Below, one piece after another: positions 25,594 through 33,828 of a stretch of 64,000 nucleotides of DNA. The position numbers and the translations under genes are program-made. The notes below the pieces were generated by a model that saw only the letters and a list, made by a program, of their open reading frames with translations, made no database searches and had not been told where the DNA came from. Position 1 is the first letter of the stretch; each line of letters opens with the position of its first letter. This DNA is from Sphingobacteriia bacterium. Its GTDB lineage: Bacteria > Bacteroidota > Bacteroidia > Bacteroidales > UBA7960. The stretch is from positions 72,258 through 136,257 of the forward strand of contig JAABRR010000008.1 of assembly GCA_011390785.1 (NCBI GenBank), in the 5' to 3' direction.

Positions 25594-27141
25594 ATGTCGA
25601 TTAAGCAAAAGACATTGGATCTGAAGTTAAGAATGCAGGGAGCCCTTTTGGGTGGTGGTGAAAAGGCCATTGAAAAACAACAGGCAATGGGTAAATTAAC
25701 CGCTCGTGAAAGGATTATCGCTCTGCTTGATCCCAATTCTTTCCACGAATATGACATGTTTGTAGAACATGCCGCCCGCGATTTTGATATGGACAAAAAG
25801 CGCCTTCCTGGTGATGGTGTTATTATTGGGACTGGAACCATCAGTGGCTTTCCAGTTTGTATATATGCGCAGGATTTTACCGTTGCCGGTGGATCATTGG
25901 GAATAATGCATGCCAAGAAAATTGCCAAGATCATGGATCATGCCATGAACCTTAAAATTCCTATTATTGGGATCAATGATTCAGGAGGAGCAAGGATACA
26001 GGAAGGGGTAAATTCTTTGGCTGGTTACGGCGAAATTTTTTACCGAAATACCCAGGCATCCGGAGTAATTCCGCAGATATCAGTAATTCTGGGACCTTGT
26101 GCCGGTGGAGCAGTTTACTCACCCGCATTAACCGATTTTGTATTTGTGGTTGACAAAATATCCAAAATGTTTATTACCGGACCCGAAGTAATTAAATCGG
26201 TGCTTGGCGAAGAAATAAGCATGGAAGAGCTGGGTGGTGCGCGCGTTCATTCGGAGATAACGGGAAATGCCCATTTTTTTGCAGAAAGTGAACATGAATG
26301 TTTACAGCAAATCAAAAAGCTGGTCTCTTACATTCCCTGGAACAATACCAAAAAGGCTGACTCTTTTCCGAAAAAGGCTCCTAAAACCCGCCAATACAAA
26401 ATTGACGATATCATTCCTACCGACCCACGGGAGCCCTACGACGTAAGAGATGTTATAAGATCTATCAGCGATGACAGTGATTTTCTGGAAGTTCAGGAAC
26501 TTTTTGCCGCAAATATGGTAATAGGTTTTGGCCGTATAAATGGAGAAACCGTTGGTTTTGTGGCCAATCAACCTATGGTGCTTGCCGGAGTTCTTGATGT
26601 TGACTCATCGGACAAAGCCGCCAGGTTTATTCGGTTTTGCGATGCTTTTAACATCCCTCTGGTAACCCTGGTTGACCTACCTGGCTATCTGCCGGGTATA
26701 GACCAGGAACATGCCGGCGTTATCAGGCATGGAGCTAAGATCCTGTACAGCTATTCGGAAGCATCGGTCCCTAAAATTACTGTCATTCTGAGAAAAGCCT
26801 ATGGAGGTGGTTATATAGCCATGTGCTCACGCCACCTGAGAGCCGATTTTGTGTTTGCATGGCCAACTGCTGAAATTGCTGTTATGGGCCCGGAAGGAGC
26901 TGCCAATATTATTTTCCGCAATGAGATTAAAAACGCCGAAAATCCGGAAAAAGTCAGGCAGGAAAAGGTTGAAGAGTACAAGAAAAAATTTGCCAACCCT
27001 TACGTAGCAGCAGCTCAGGGATATATTGATGCTGTTATTGAACCATCAGAAACCAGAAAATTTGTTGTGCATGCCCTTGATGTTTCAACCCAAAAAACAG
27101 AGCTTAGACCCCAGAAAAAGCATGGCATTCCACCATTCTGA
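25594..27141 (+). CDS. Acyl-CoA carboxylase / methylmalonyl-CoA decarboxylase carboxyltransferase subunit
   Basis: The protein has 515 residues, the usual length of PccB/MmdA-type carboxyltransferases. Two crotonase-like halves are evident, with oxyanion-forming glycine motifs NDSGGARIQEGV and GPCAGGAVYSPAL in the first and AYGGGYIAMCSRHL and AVMGPEGAANIIF in the second. It transfers CO2 between biotin and propionyl-/methylmalonyl-CoA. A biotin carrier gene follows 57 bases later, presumably in the same operon. Neither a biotin carboxylase nor a membrane decarboxylase beta subunit is adjacent, so carboxylase versus Na+-pumping decarboxylase cannot be settled here. Confidence 0.9.
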   Translation: MSIKQKTLDLKLRMQGALLGGGEKAIEKQQAMGKLTARERIIALLDPNSFHEYDMFVEHAARDFDMDKKRLPGDGVIIGTGTISGFPVCIYAQDFTVAGGSLGIMHAKKIAKIMDHAMNLKIPIIGINDSGGARIQEGVNSLAGYGEIFYRNTQASGVIPQISVILGPCAGGAVYSPALTDFVFVVDKISKMFITGPEVIKSVLGEEISMEELGGARVHSEITGNAHFFAESEHECLQQIKKLVSYIPWNNTKKADSFPKKAPKTRQYKIDDIIPTDPREPYDVRDVIRSISDDSDFLEVQELFAANMVIGFGRINGETVGFVANQPMVLAGVLDVDSSDKAARFIRFCDAFNIPLVTLVDLPGYLPGIDQEHAGVIRHGAKILYSYSEASVPKITVILRKAYGGGYIAMCSRHLRADFVFAWPTAEIAVMGPEGAANIIFRNEIKNAENPEKVRQEKVEEYKKKFANPYVAAAQGYIDAVIEPSETRKFVVHALDVSTQKTELRPQKKHGIPPF

Positions 27142-27198
27142 TTCACTTTTCTTAAACTCTGAACAAAGAATACAACATCAAAAAATTACCCCAACACC

Positions 27199-27540
27199 AT
27201 GGAAAACAACAAAGTCAATAGTAATCAGGAAGATCAGTTTTTCTCAATGGTAACTGAGGAAGGAAACTTTAATACCAAAAGCAATAAAATGTTTCTGCAA
27301 AGGAAACCTTATAAGCCAGAAAACCCTGCCATGATCAAATCTTTCATGCCGGGAAATATACCTGAAGTTTTTGTAAAAAAAGGCGAAGATGTAAAAGAAG
27401 GTCAGATTTTATTAATTTTGGAGGCCATGAAAATGAAAAACAAAATCATGGCCCCATTTGATGGTAAAATTAAAGCCATTAATGTTAAGGTGGGTGATAA
27501 AGTACCCAAAAACTTTGTATTGATAGAAATGAAAAACTGA
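27199..27540 (+). CDS. Biotin carboxyl carrier (biotinyl/lipoyl attachment) protein
   Basis: The protein has 113 residues. The biotinylation motif EAMKMK places the modified lysine at Lys78, inside a biotinyl domain spanning about residues 45-113 (IKSFMPGNIPEVFVKKGEDV ... APFDGKIKAINVKVGDKV). The roughly 40-residue N-terminus is polar and lacks the long Ala/Pro linker found in many decarboxylase gamma/delta subunits. It should carry CO2 to the carboxyltransferase encoded just upstream. Confidence 0.92.
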   Translation: MENNKVNSNQEDQFFSMVTEEGNFNTKSNKMFLQRKPYKPENPAMIKSFMPGNIPEVFVKKGEDVKEGQILLILEAMKMKNKIMAPFDGKIKAINVKVGDKVPKNFVLIEMKN

Positions 27541-27650
27541 TTTTTTTAAACTTACACACCCAGGCGTGTCTTTTCAATTCAATTTCGGCCAAAATTTTAT
27601 CCTACCAATACGGGATTTTATTTTGGCTGATTCTTTTTAAATCTTTATTT

Positions 27651-28235
27651 ATGGAATTAGTATTTGCCTCACATAATAGTAACAAACTTTTAGAAGTACA
27701 GCTAATGCTGCCACAAAATTTAATCATTAAAGGGTTGGATCATATTGGATGCCGGGATGAAATCCCGGAAACGGATAATACCTTGCAAGGTAATGCTTTG
27801 CAAAAAGCCCGATTTGTAAAAGAGAAATATGGATACAACTGCTTCTCTGACGATACCGGGCTGGAAATTGACGCCCTTGATGGACGCCCTGGTGTATTTT
27901 CAGCCCGATATGCCGGAGAGCAGAAAAACAGCCAGGACAACATGATAAAGGTTTTGAAGGAGCTTGAGGGCATTTCTAACCGAAGAGCAAGATTCAGAAC
28001 CGTTATTGCATTGGTGCTCGATAACGAAGAGATGCTTTTTGAAGGAATTGCTGAAGGGGAAATCATATCCCAAAAAAGAGGGAATGAAGGGTTTGGTTAT
28101 GACCCGATTTTTGTTCCGGTAGGATATTCACAAACATTTGCTGAAATGCCTTTGTCTGTTAAGAACCAGATAAGCCACCGATACAAAGCATTTAAAATGT
28201 TATCAGAATACCTGATGTCTCTAAACTACTTCTAA
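27651..28235 (+). CDS. rdgB: RdgB/HAM1 family non-canonical purine NTP pyrophosphatase
   Basis: The protein has 194 residues, a normal length. Family motifs are complete: N-terminal ASHNSNKLLEVQ, the metal site SDDTGLEIDALDGRPGVFSARYAG, and the C-terminal GFGYDPIFVPVGYSQTFAEM with SHRYKAF. It hydrolyses XTP, ITP and dITP to the monophosphates, keeping deaminated purines out of DNA and RNA. It is convergent with ddl (29-base gap). Confidence 0.95.
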   Translation: MELVFASHNSNKLLEVQLMLPQNLIIKGLDHIGCRDEIPETDNTLQGNALQKARFVKEKYGYNCFSDDTGLEIDALDGRPGVFSARYAGEQKNSQDNMIKVLKELEGISNRRARFRTVIALVLDNEEMLFEGIAEGEIISQKRGNEGFGYDPIFVPVGYSQTFAEMPLSVKNQISHRYKAFKMLSEYLMSLNYF

Positions 28236-28264
28236 ACCCGGAAGAACTTTACCTGAAAACCCAA

Positions 28265-29254
28265 TCACTTTAATGCTTCTTCAATTACATCGGTAAAGAG
28301 TTGCTTAAGGCTAATCCCCACATAGGCCGCTTGCTGTGGCACAATACTTCGTTCTGACATGCCTGGGGTAATATTGGCTTCCAAAAAAAATAACTCGTTA
28401 TGGCTGAAAATATAATCTATACGGCAAATCCCTTTTAGCTCAAACTTTTCGTACAGGTAAGCTGTGATTTTTTGAACTTCACGAGTCAACTCATCAGAAA
28501 TGCGCGCAGGAGTTATCTCATCAGCAGCACCCTGAGTATATTTTGCTTTGTAATCAAAAAATTTAGCATCGGTTTTGCTCACAATTTCTGTTACAGGCAA
28601 AACGATTACCTTACCTTTTTTCCGGTAAACACCACACGTAAGCTCAACCCCATCAATATACTCTTCTACCAGTGCTTCATCGTCGTGTTCAAGGCAAATC
28701 TTTATGGCATTTAAAAGTTCTTCTTCTTCCTTTACAAAGGTGGTGCCCAGACTGGACCCCCCCTTGTTGGGCTTAACAAAAACAGGCAGATTGACCTTAC
28801 TCTTTACCAGGTTAACAGTTATATCTGTTCCTCTGGAAAATTTTGCCGAGCGTGCAACCCTGATTCCCCATTGAGCAGCCAAAGCGTTACAGAAATACTT
28901 ATTAAATGTAACAGAACATGCCAATTGCCCCGATGTGGTATAAGGTATTTTCAACAAATCAAAATAGCCTTGTAATTTCCCATCCTCACCCGGAGTGCCA
29001 TGAATAGTTATCAATGCACAATCAAAGGTTAATTTTTCTCCTTTGTGTACTATGGAAAAATCATTTTTATTAACCGGGGTTTCCTTTCCATCATCATTTT
29101 TATAAATCCACTGTGTTTCTGATATCAGGATAATAAAAATCTGGTAACGATTACTATCCAGATTATTCTTAATTACGGCAGCACTATTAACCGAAATAAC
29201 ATATTCACCTGAATAACCGCCAGCAACAAGGGCTATATTTTTCTTCTTCTCCAT
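28265..29254 (-). CDS. ddl: D-alanine--D-alanine ligase
   Basis: The start is set at the ATG with first base 29254 (MEKKKNIALVAGGYSGEYV), giving 329 residues; the longer frame from a TTG at 29323 adds a hydrophobic stretch foreign to the family. ATP-grasp ligase motifs are visible: GTPGEDGKLQGYFD, KPNKGGSSLGTTFV, and LEANITPGMSERSIVPQQA near the end. It joins two D-Ala for peptidoglycan precursors in the cytoplasm. It is divergent from the PASTA gene and convergent with rdgB. Neighbours PASTA, T9SS protein and RluD form a cluster often seen together in Bacteroidota (family knowledge). Confidence 0.95.
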   Translation of the reverse strand: MEKKKNIALVAGGYSGEYVISVNSAAVIKNNLDSNRYQIFIILISETQWIYKNDDGKETPVNKNDFSIVHKGEKLTFDCALITIHGTPGEDGKLQGYFDLLKIPYTTSGQLACSVTFNKYFCNALAAQWGIRVARSAKFSRGTDITVNLVKSKVNLPVFVKPNKGGSSLGTTFVKEEEELLNAIKICLEHDDEALVEEYIDGVELTCGVYRKKGKVIVLPVTEIVSKTDAKFFDYKAKYTQGAADEITPARISDELTREVQKITAYLYEKFELKGICRIDYIFSHNELFFLEANITPGMSERSIVPQQAAYVGISLKQLFTDVIEEALK

Positions 29255-29439
29255 AAAATCAAAAATAATTAAAGTCAAAAAGAGTAATGGGATACTGGTC
29301 AACAAAAAAACTGGATTACTCAATTCAGCTCATTAAAAATATTTAGACAATAAAAAACTATTGGCAAAGTTAGAATTGTTGATATTATGTAATGCAATGT
29401 TTGAAAATATATTTCGTGTAAATCAAACTAAAATGGCAC

Positions 29440-29475
29440 TTTGCAAATAAATTCATCAATTAATTATTAATTTTG
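29440..29475 (+). promoter_or_regulatory. Candidate promoter of the PASTA-domain gene
   Basis: TAATTTTG at 29468-29475 matches TAnnTTTG, with TTTG at 29440-29443, 24 bases upstream, slightly longer than the usual spacing. The ATG follows at 29500, so the leader would be very short. Confidence 0.4.
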
Positions 29476-29499
29476 GCCCTTAAAATAAACTCCTAACCC

Positions 29500-30504
29500 A
29501 TGAGTATAATAAGTTTTCTTAAGAGCAAAACATTTAGGCTTCATATACTTCTGGCTCTGGCAGCAGGAATCGCATTACTATGGTTCTCACTAAAAGCGCT
29601 TGAAACCTATACCCGCCACAATAAAACTATTGAAGTGCCCAATCTGGATGGGATGAGCTTTCAAGAAGCCAATGAAACACTCAGAAAACTCGATCTAAGA
29701 CCTGTTATCAATGATTCCATTTTTGATACATCGAGAGAGAAAGGCTCGGTAGCTTCGCAAAATCCAATACCGGGGAAGGAGGTTAAAAAAAACAGGGCCA
29801 TCTATTTAACTACGGTTGCTATTCTTCCGGAGATGGTTGCAATGCCCGACCTTACAGACCTTTCATTCAGGCAGGCACAATCCCTGCTTTATACCTATGG
29901 GCTGGAAGTAGGCCAGTTGGAATACATCCCAAATATTGCCAGAAATGCCGTTTTACAACAGAAATATAACCAGGGAACAATCCAACCTGGCACGTCAGTA
30001 GAGAAAGGCACCAAAATAGACCTGGTTTTGGGAACAGGTCAAGGCAGTAATAACGTTTCAGTTCCTTTGGTAATTGGAAAAACCAGGGAAGAAGCCATCA
30101 GGATTATCAACAGCTCATCTTTAAATATCGGCGAAGAAGTTTACATGGAAGAGAATGAAGAAAACCCCAGAGTTTTCAGACAGTCACCCAGTGTACTAAC
30201 CTCTCAGCAAAAAGTCCCAATGGGGTCTACAGTCGACCTCTATTTTCGGTCAGCTGATGATTTCGATTTTGATGAATACACCAAAGAGTTACTTGGATTG
30301 CCCAATCCTGATCTTATTGGAAAAACACCATGGGAAGTATATGAAATTATGGAGAAAAGCTTACTCGTTCTTACCGATGAAGTGTTTGAAGATGGTGCAA
30401 CAACACAAAATGCCAGAGTTTATTTGCAAAGTCCTTCGCCCGAAGAAGAGCCTCAAATATTACGTGGCACAGAAATTAAAGTTTGGTACAATAAATCGGA
30501 ATAA
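29500..30504 (+). CDS. PASTA-domain membrane protein without kinase domain
   Basis: The protein has 334 residues: a short cytoplasmic N-terminus, one membrane helix (LHILLALAAGIALLWFSL, about 14-31), then PASTA repeats facing the periplasm. Repeat openings are VPNLDGMSFQEANETL, MPDLTDLSFRQAQSLL and VPLVIGKTREEAIRII, and a degenerate fourth is NPDLIGKTPWEVYEIM. PASTA domains in other phyla sense muropeptides on Ser/Thr kinases or penicillin-binding proteins; here no such domain is attached. The location beside ddl suggests a cell-wall-related role, which is inference. Confidence 0.88.
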   Translation: MSIISFLKSKTFRLHILLALAAGIALLWFSLKALETYTRHNKTIEVPNLDGMSFQEANETLRKLDLRPVINDSIFDTSREKGSVASQNPIPGKEVKKNRAIYLTTVAILPEMVAMPDLTDLSFRQAQSLLYTYGLEVGQLEYIPNIARNAVLQQKYNQGTIQPGTSVEKGTKIDLVLGTGQGSNNVSVPLVIGKTREEAIRIINSSSLNIGEEVYMEENEENPRVFRQSPSVLTSQQKVPMGSTVDLYFRSADDFDFDEYTKELLGLPNPDLIGKTPWEVYEIMEKSLLVLTDEVFEDGATTQNARVYLQSPSPEEEPQILRGTEIKVWYNKSE

Positions 30505-30720
30505 AGCATTCCAGACATCTAATTAAAACAGTTTTTAGTCGTTTCAGGAAAGAATGAATAATGAACAGGCATTAAACCAATAAATTTTTAAACAGAAGTT
30601 TTCAAAACCTGGTTCTGGAAAATCCTGGTAATCGATACAAATTATTCACACAAACAATATTAACGAACTTATGGGGTTTTCTTTATAAATTAGAACAATA
30701 GAAAATACCATCCAAAATAA

Positions 30721-32694
30721 ATGACAAAAATCAAGCTTAAAATATTTCACTTTCTCGCGCTTTGGGCAATTTATTCGTCGGCTTTTTCGCAGGAAATAGT
30801 CAGATCCCTGGAAACGAATCCTGAAAAAATTCATTTTCAGGATTCAGTGGCAGTTAAAAATGGAGAAGCTACGATCTTATTTTTACCTTTTCGCGATGAT
30901 TTTTCATCCAGGGGGCCATTTCCCGACCAGGCACTGTGGGCCGATAGAGATGTTTTTATCAACCCATCCTTCGCCATAAACCCACTTAGTTTGGGCACAG
31001 CTACATTTGATGCGCTTGATCAGCATGGTAAGATTTATGAAGAAGCGCAAACCAACAGCTTTCAGATAGATGCCGACAGACTTACCAGCCACCCCATCAG
31101 GCTCGATTCTGTTTTTAGTCCGGCACCCATGGCTCTTTCTCCCGCCGACAGTATTATACTCACCTTTTACTATCAGCCCCAGGGTAATGGCAGCGCTCCA
31201 CGCCTGCGCGATTCTTTGGTGGTAGAATTTTTGCATACACCGGGCTATTTTAGTGAAGACCCTGAGAATCCTGGAGAAACCATCTGGATTGATGATTTTT
31301 GGGTAAGCATCTGGAGAACAGCAGGAAAAAACCTAACCGCTTTCCTGGAAGAAAACGACAGTACCTTTTTTCAATATGTTGCCATCCCTATTGAAGATGA
31401 AATTTATTTCAGGAACGATTTTCAATTCCGATTTCGAAACTATGCAAGCTTCCCCCTTACAAAGACACCTGATAACTTTGCAGGTAATACATGCATTTGG
31501 AACGTAGATTATGTTACCCTTGACTACGGACGCAGTTCTGCAGATTCTTTTTATTACGACATTGCCTTTGCAAAACCCCCACAATCTATTCTTCGGAATT
31601 ATCAATCAATGCCCTGGTCACATTACAGTGCCAACCCGCAAAACCAGATAAGAGGTAGTTTTGATGTAGGGATTGCCAATCTCGACAATATTACCTACAA
31701 CTATTCTTACCGCTATTATGTAATGGATGAGAACAATACTATTGTTCGAAATTACTCCGGTGGAACATGGAACATTGGTTCTTTTGCGCAAGTGGGATTT
31801 CAGAATTATTTACCCCATGCCAATCCACCGCTTGTTCCCAATCCTTTCGGTAGTTTGGATCCGGCACCGGCTCGTCATTTCAGGGTTCATCATGTATTAC
31901 GTGAAGGGAACAATGGCGACGACTATACCCGCAACGATACGATAATTTACCATCAATTTTTCGACAATTACTTTGCCTACGACGATGGCATTCCGGAAAA
32001 CGGATACGGACTGGTGGGTGTTAATCCCCGCGGAGCGATAAGGTTTACGCTCTCACACACAGATAATCTGGAAGCTGTGCAATTCTACTTTAATGCTACC
32101 CTCAATAACCAAAATCAAAAACCCTTTCGTATCACAGTTTGGAAAAATCTTGAACCAGAAGAGATCATATACCAATCAAGACCAACTACCGTTGAGTATG
32201 CCCCATGGCTCAATCAATTTGTTACTTTCCCTCTTGAAGAACCCCTGGAAGTGTCTGATACTATTTATGTGGGTTGGGAACAGATGAGTGATGATTTTCT
32301 CAATATTGGTTTTGACACATCCAACGATGGATCAGCACAAATATTCTACAATTCCTTTGGTGAATGGCTTCCTACAATATACAAAGGAGCCCTTATGGTG
32401 AGACCCGTTTTCGGATCACAAAATATTACCGACGTAACAGAAGATGATGTCATAAATTCTATTTCTGTATTCCCTAATCCGGTTACCGGGCAGTTTCTAC
32501 AACTTCAATTACCGGATGGCAACATCAACCATTTTGAGACCATAATTTTTGATTCATCAGGGAAACTGGTTCATAAATCAGAAAACCTTGATCAAATAAA
32601 CGTTTCACAGCTCACGGCAGGAATCTACTTTTTACAATTTATCCCCCAAAACGGTTATAAGATAGAAACCACAAAATTTATCATTTCCCGTTAG
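30721..32694 (+). CDS. T9SS type A sorting domain protein of unknown function
   Basis: The protein has 657 residues with signal peptide (FLALWAIYSSAFSQ). No catalytic domain is recognised. The middle is rich in beta strands (about 30-560, e.g. FLPFRDDFSSRGPFPDQALW, FAYDDGIPENGYGLVG, VQFYFNATLNNQNQKPFRIT). The end is a type A sorting domain (FPNPVTGQF, FDSSGKLV, LTAGIYFLQF). The gene lies 216 bases after the PASTA gene and 11 bases before the RluD-type gene, with which it is probably co-transcribed. It is likely a cell-surface protein. I saw nothing else supportable in the 216-base gap upstream. Confidence 0.85.
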   Translation: MTKIKLKIFHFLALWAIYSSAFSQEIVRSLETNPEKIHFQDSVAVKNGEATILFLPFRDDFSSRGPFPDQALWADRDVFINPSFAINPLSLGTATFDALDQHGKIYEEAQTNSFQIDADRLTSHPIRLDSVFSPAPMALSPADSIILTFYYQPQGNGSAPRLRDSLVVEFLHTPGYFSEDPENPGETIWIDDFWVSIWRTAGKNLTAFLEENDSTFFQYVAIPIEDEIYFRNDFQFRFRNYASFPLTKTPDNFAGNTCIWNVDYVTLDYGRSSADSFYYDIAFAKPPQSILRNYQSMPWSHYSANPQNQIRGSFDVGIANLDNITYNYSYRYYVMDENNTIVRNYSGGTWNIGSFAQVGFQNYLPHANPPLVPNPFGSLDPAPARHFRVHHVLREGNNGDDYTRNDTIIYHQFFDNYFAYDDGIPENGYGLVGVNPRGAIRFTLSHTDNLEAVQFYFNATLNNQNQKPFRITVWKNLEPEEIIYQSRPTTVEYAPWLNQFVTFPLEEPLEVSDTIYVGWEQMSDDFLNIGFDTSNDGSAQIFYNSFGEWLPTIYKGALMVRPVFGSQNITDVTEDDVINSISVFPNPVTGQFLQLQLPDGNINHFETIIFDSSGKLVHKSENLDQINVSQLTAGIYFLQFIPQNGYKIETTKFIISR

Positions 32695-32705
32695 CCCCAC
32701 CACAA

Positions 32706-33815
32706 ATGACAGAATATACCGATTTACCAGAGGAAGAAGAAAGACAAGACGCAGATGAACAGGAATTGTACGAACATTTCCGGTTTGTAGTCGATAAAGG
32801 CCAGGGATTGCTGCGTATTGACAAGTTTCTGATGGCAAGGATGGAATCTACCAGCCGTAACAAAGTTCAAAATGCTGCCAAAGCCGGAAATATTTTGGTT
32901 AACGATAAGCCGGTTAAATCCAATTACAAGGTTAAACCACTTGATGTGATCAGCATTGTGCTGGCTTTCCCACCAAGAGAAATTGAACTGACACCTGAAA
33001 ACATTCCCATCGAAATTATTTACGAAGATGATGACATCCTGATTGTTAACAAGAAAGCTGGGATGGTGGTGCATCCAGGCCATGGCAATTATACCGGAAC
33101 CCTGGTAAATGCCCTTGTTTATCATTTCAAAGACCTGCCCATGCAAAACGGCGAGTCGGTAAAACCGGGTCTTGTGCATAGAATTGATAAGAATACTTCC
33201 GGAATTTTACTTGTTGCCAAAACGGAACTGGCACAAACGCGCCTGGCCAAAACTTTTTTCGACCGGAAAATTGATCGTTTGTATCATGCCCTGGTTTGGG
33301 GAGATTTAAAGGAAGACGAGGGCACCATTACCGGAAATATTGGTCGGAGCCTGAAAAACAGGCAGGTTATGGAAGTTTTTCCGGGGGGTGAGTATGGCAA
33401 ACCCGCCATTACACATTACACTGTGCTAGAAAGGTTCGGCTACGTTACCCTTGTGCAATGCAAACTGGAAACCGGTCGAACGCACCAGATAAGAGCGCAT
33501 TTCAGGTATATCGGCCATCCTCTGTTTAATGACGAAACCTACGGAGGCGACCGCATTTTGAAAGGAACTACTTTTACCCGGTACAAGCAATTTATACAAA
33601 ATTGCTTTGCCCTTTGTCCCCGGCATGCACTACATGCCAAAACACTTGGTTTTTTGCATCCAGTTACTCAAAAACTAATGCAGTTTGATTCTATTATTCC
33701 GGAAGACATGAGTCAACTCATTGAAAAATGGCGTCATTATGCCAAACACAAAGCCTGGGAGGAAGAAGATGACTCTTCGACAGCACACGACTTAACCGAA
33801 GAGCCATTAGATTAG
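32706..33815 (+). CDS. rluD: RluA-family pseudouridine synthase (RluD-like)
   Basis: The protein has 369 residues. An S4 RNA-binding domain (LLRIDKFLMARMES ... KVKPLDVISI, about 35-85) is followed by the RluA catalytic domain with the signature GLVHRIDKNTSGILLVAK, catalytic Asp161. It isomerises uridine in rRNA, probably helix 69 of 23S rRNA if a true RluD orthologue. The start overlaps the preceding operon closely (11-base gap). Acidic residues at the N- and C-termini are extensions beyond the core. It is convergent with the TonB receptor downstream (13-base gap). Confidence 0.88.
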   Translation: MTEYTDLPEEEERQDADEQELYEHFRFVVDKGQGLLRIDKFLMARMESTSRNKVQNAAKAGNILVNDKPVKSNYKVKPLDVISIVLAFPPREIELTPENIPIEIIYEDDDILIVNKKAGMVVHPGHGNYTGTLVNALVYHFKDLPMQNGESVKPGLVHRIDKNTSGILLVAKTELAQTRLAKTFFDRKIDRLYHALVWGDLKEDEGTITGNIGRSLKNRQVMEVFPGGEYGKPAITHYTVLERFGYVTLVQCKLETGRTHQIRAHFRYIGHPLFNDETYGGDRILKGTTFTRYKQFIQNCFALCPRHALHAKTLGFLHPVTQKLMQFDSIIPEDMSQLIEKWRHYAKHKAWEEEDDSSTAHDLTEEPLD

Positions 33816-33828
33816 CAAAACAGCATTG

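Noticed and set aside
32724-33179. 151-codon minus-strand frame opposite the RluD-type gene
   Set aside because: It overlaps a clear pseudouridine synthase gene and shows no domain, signal peptide or promoter.
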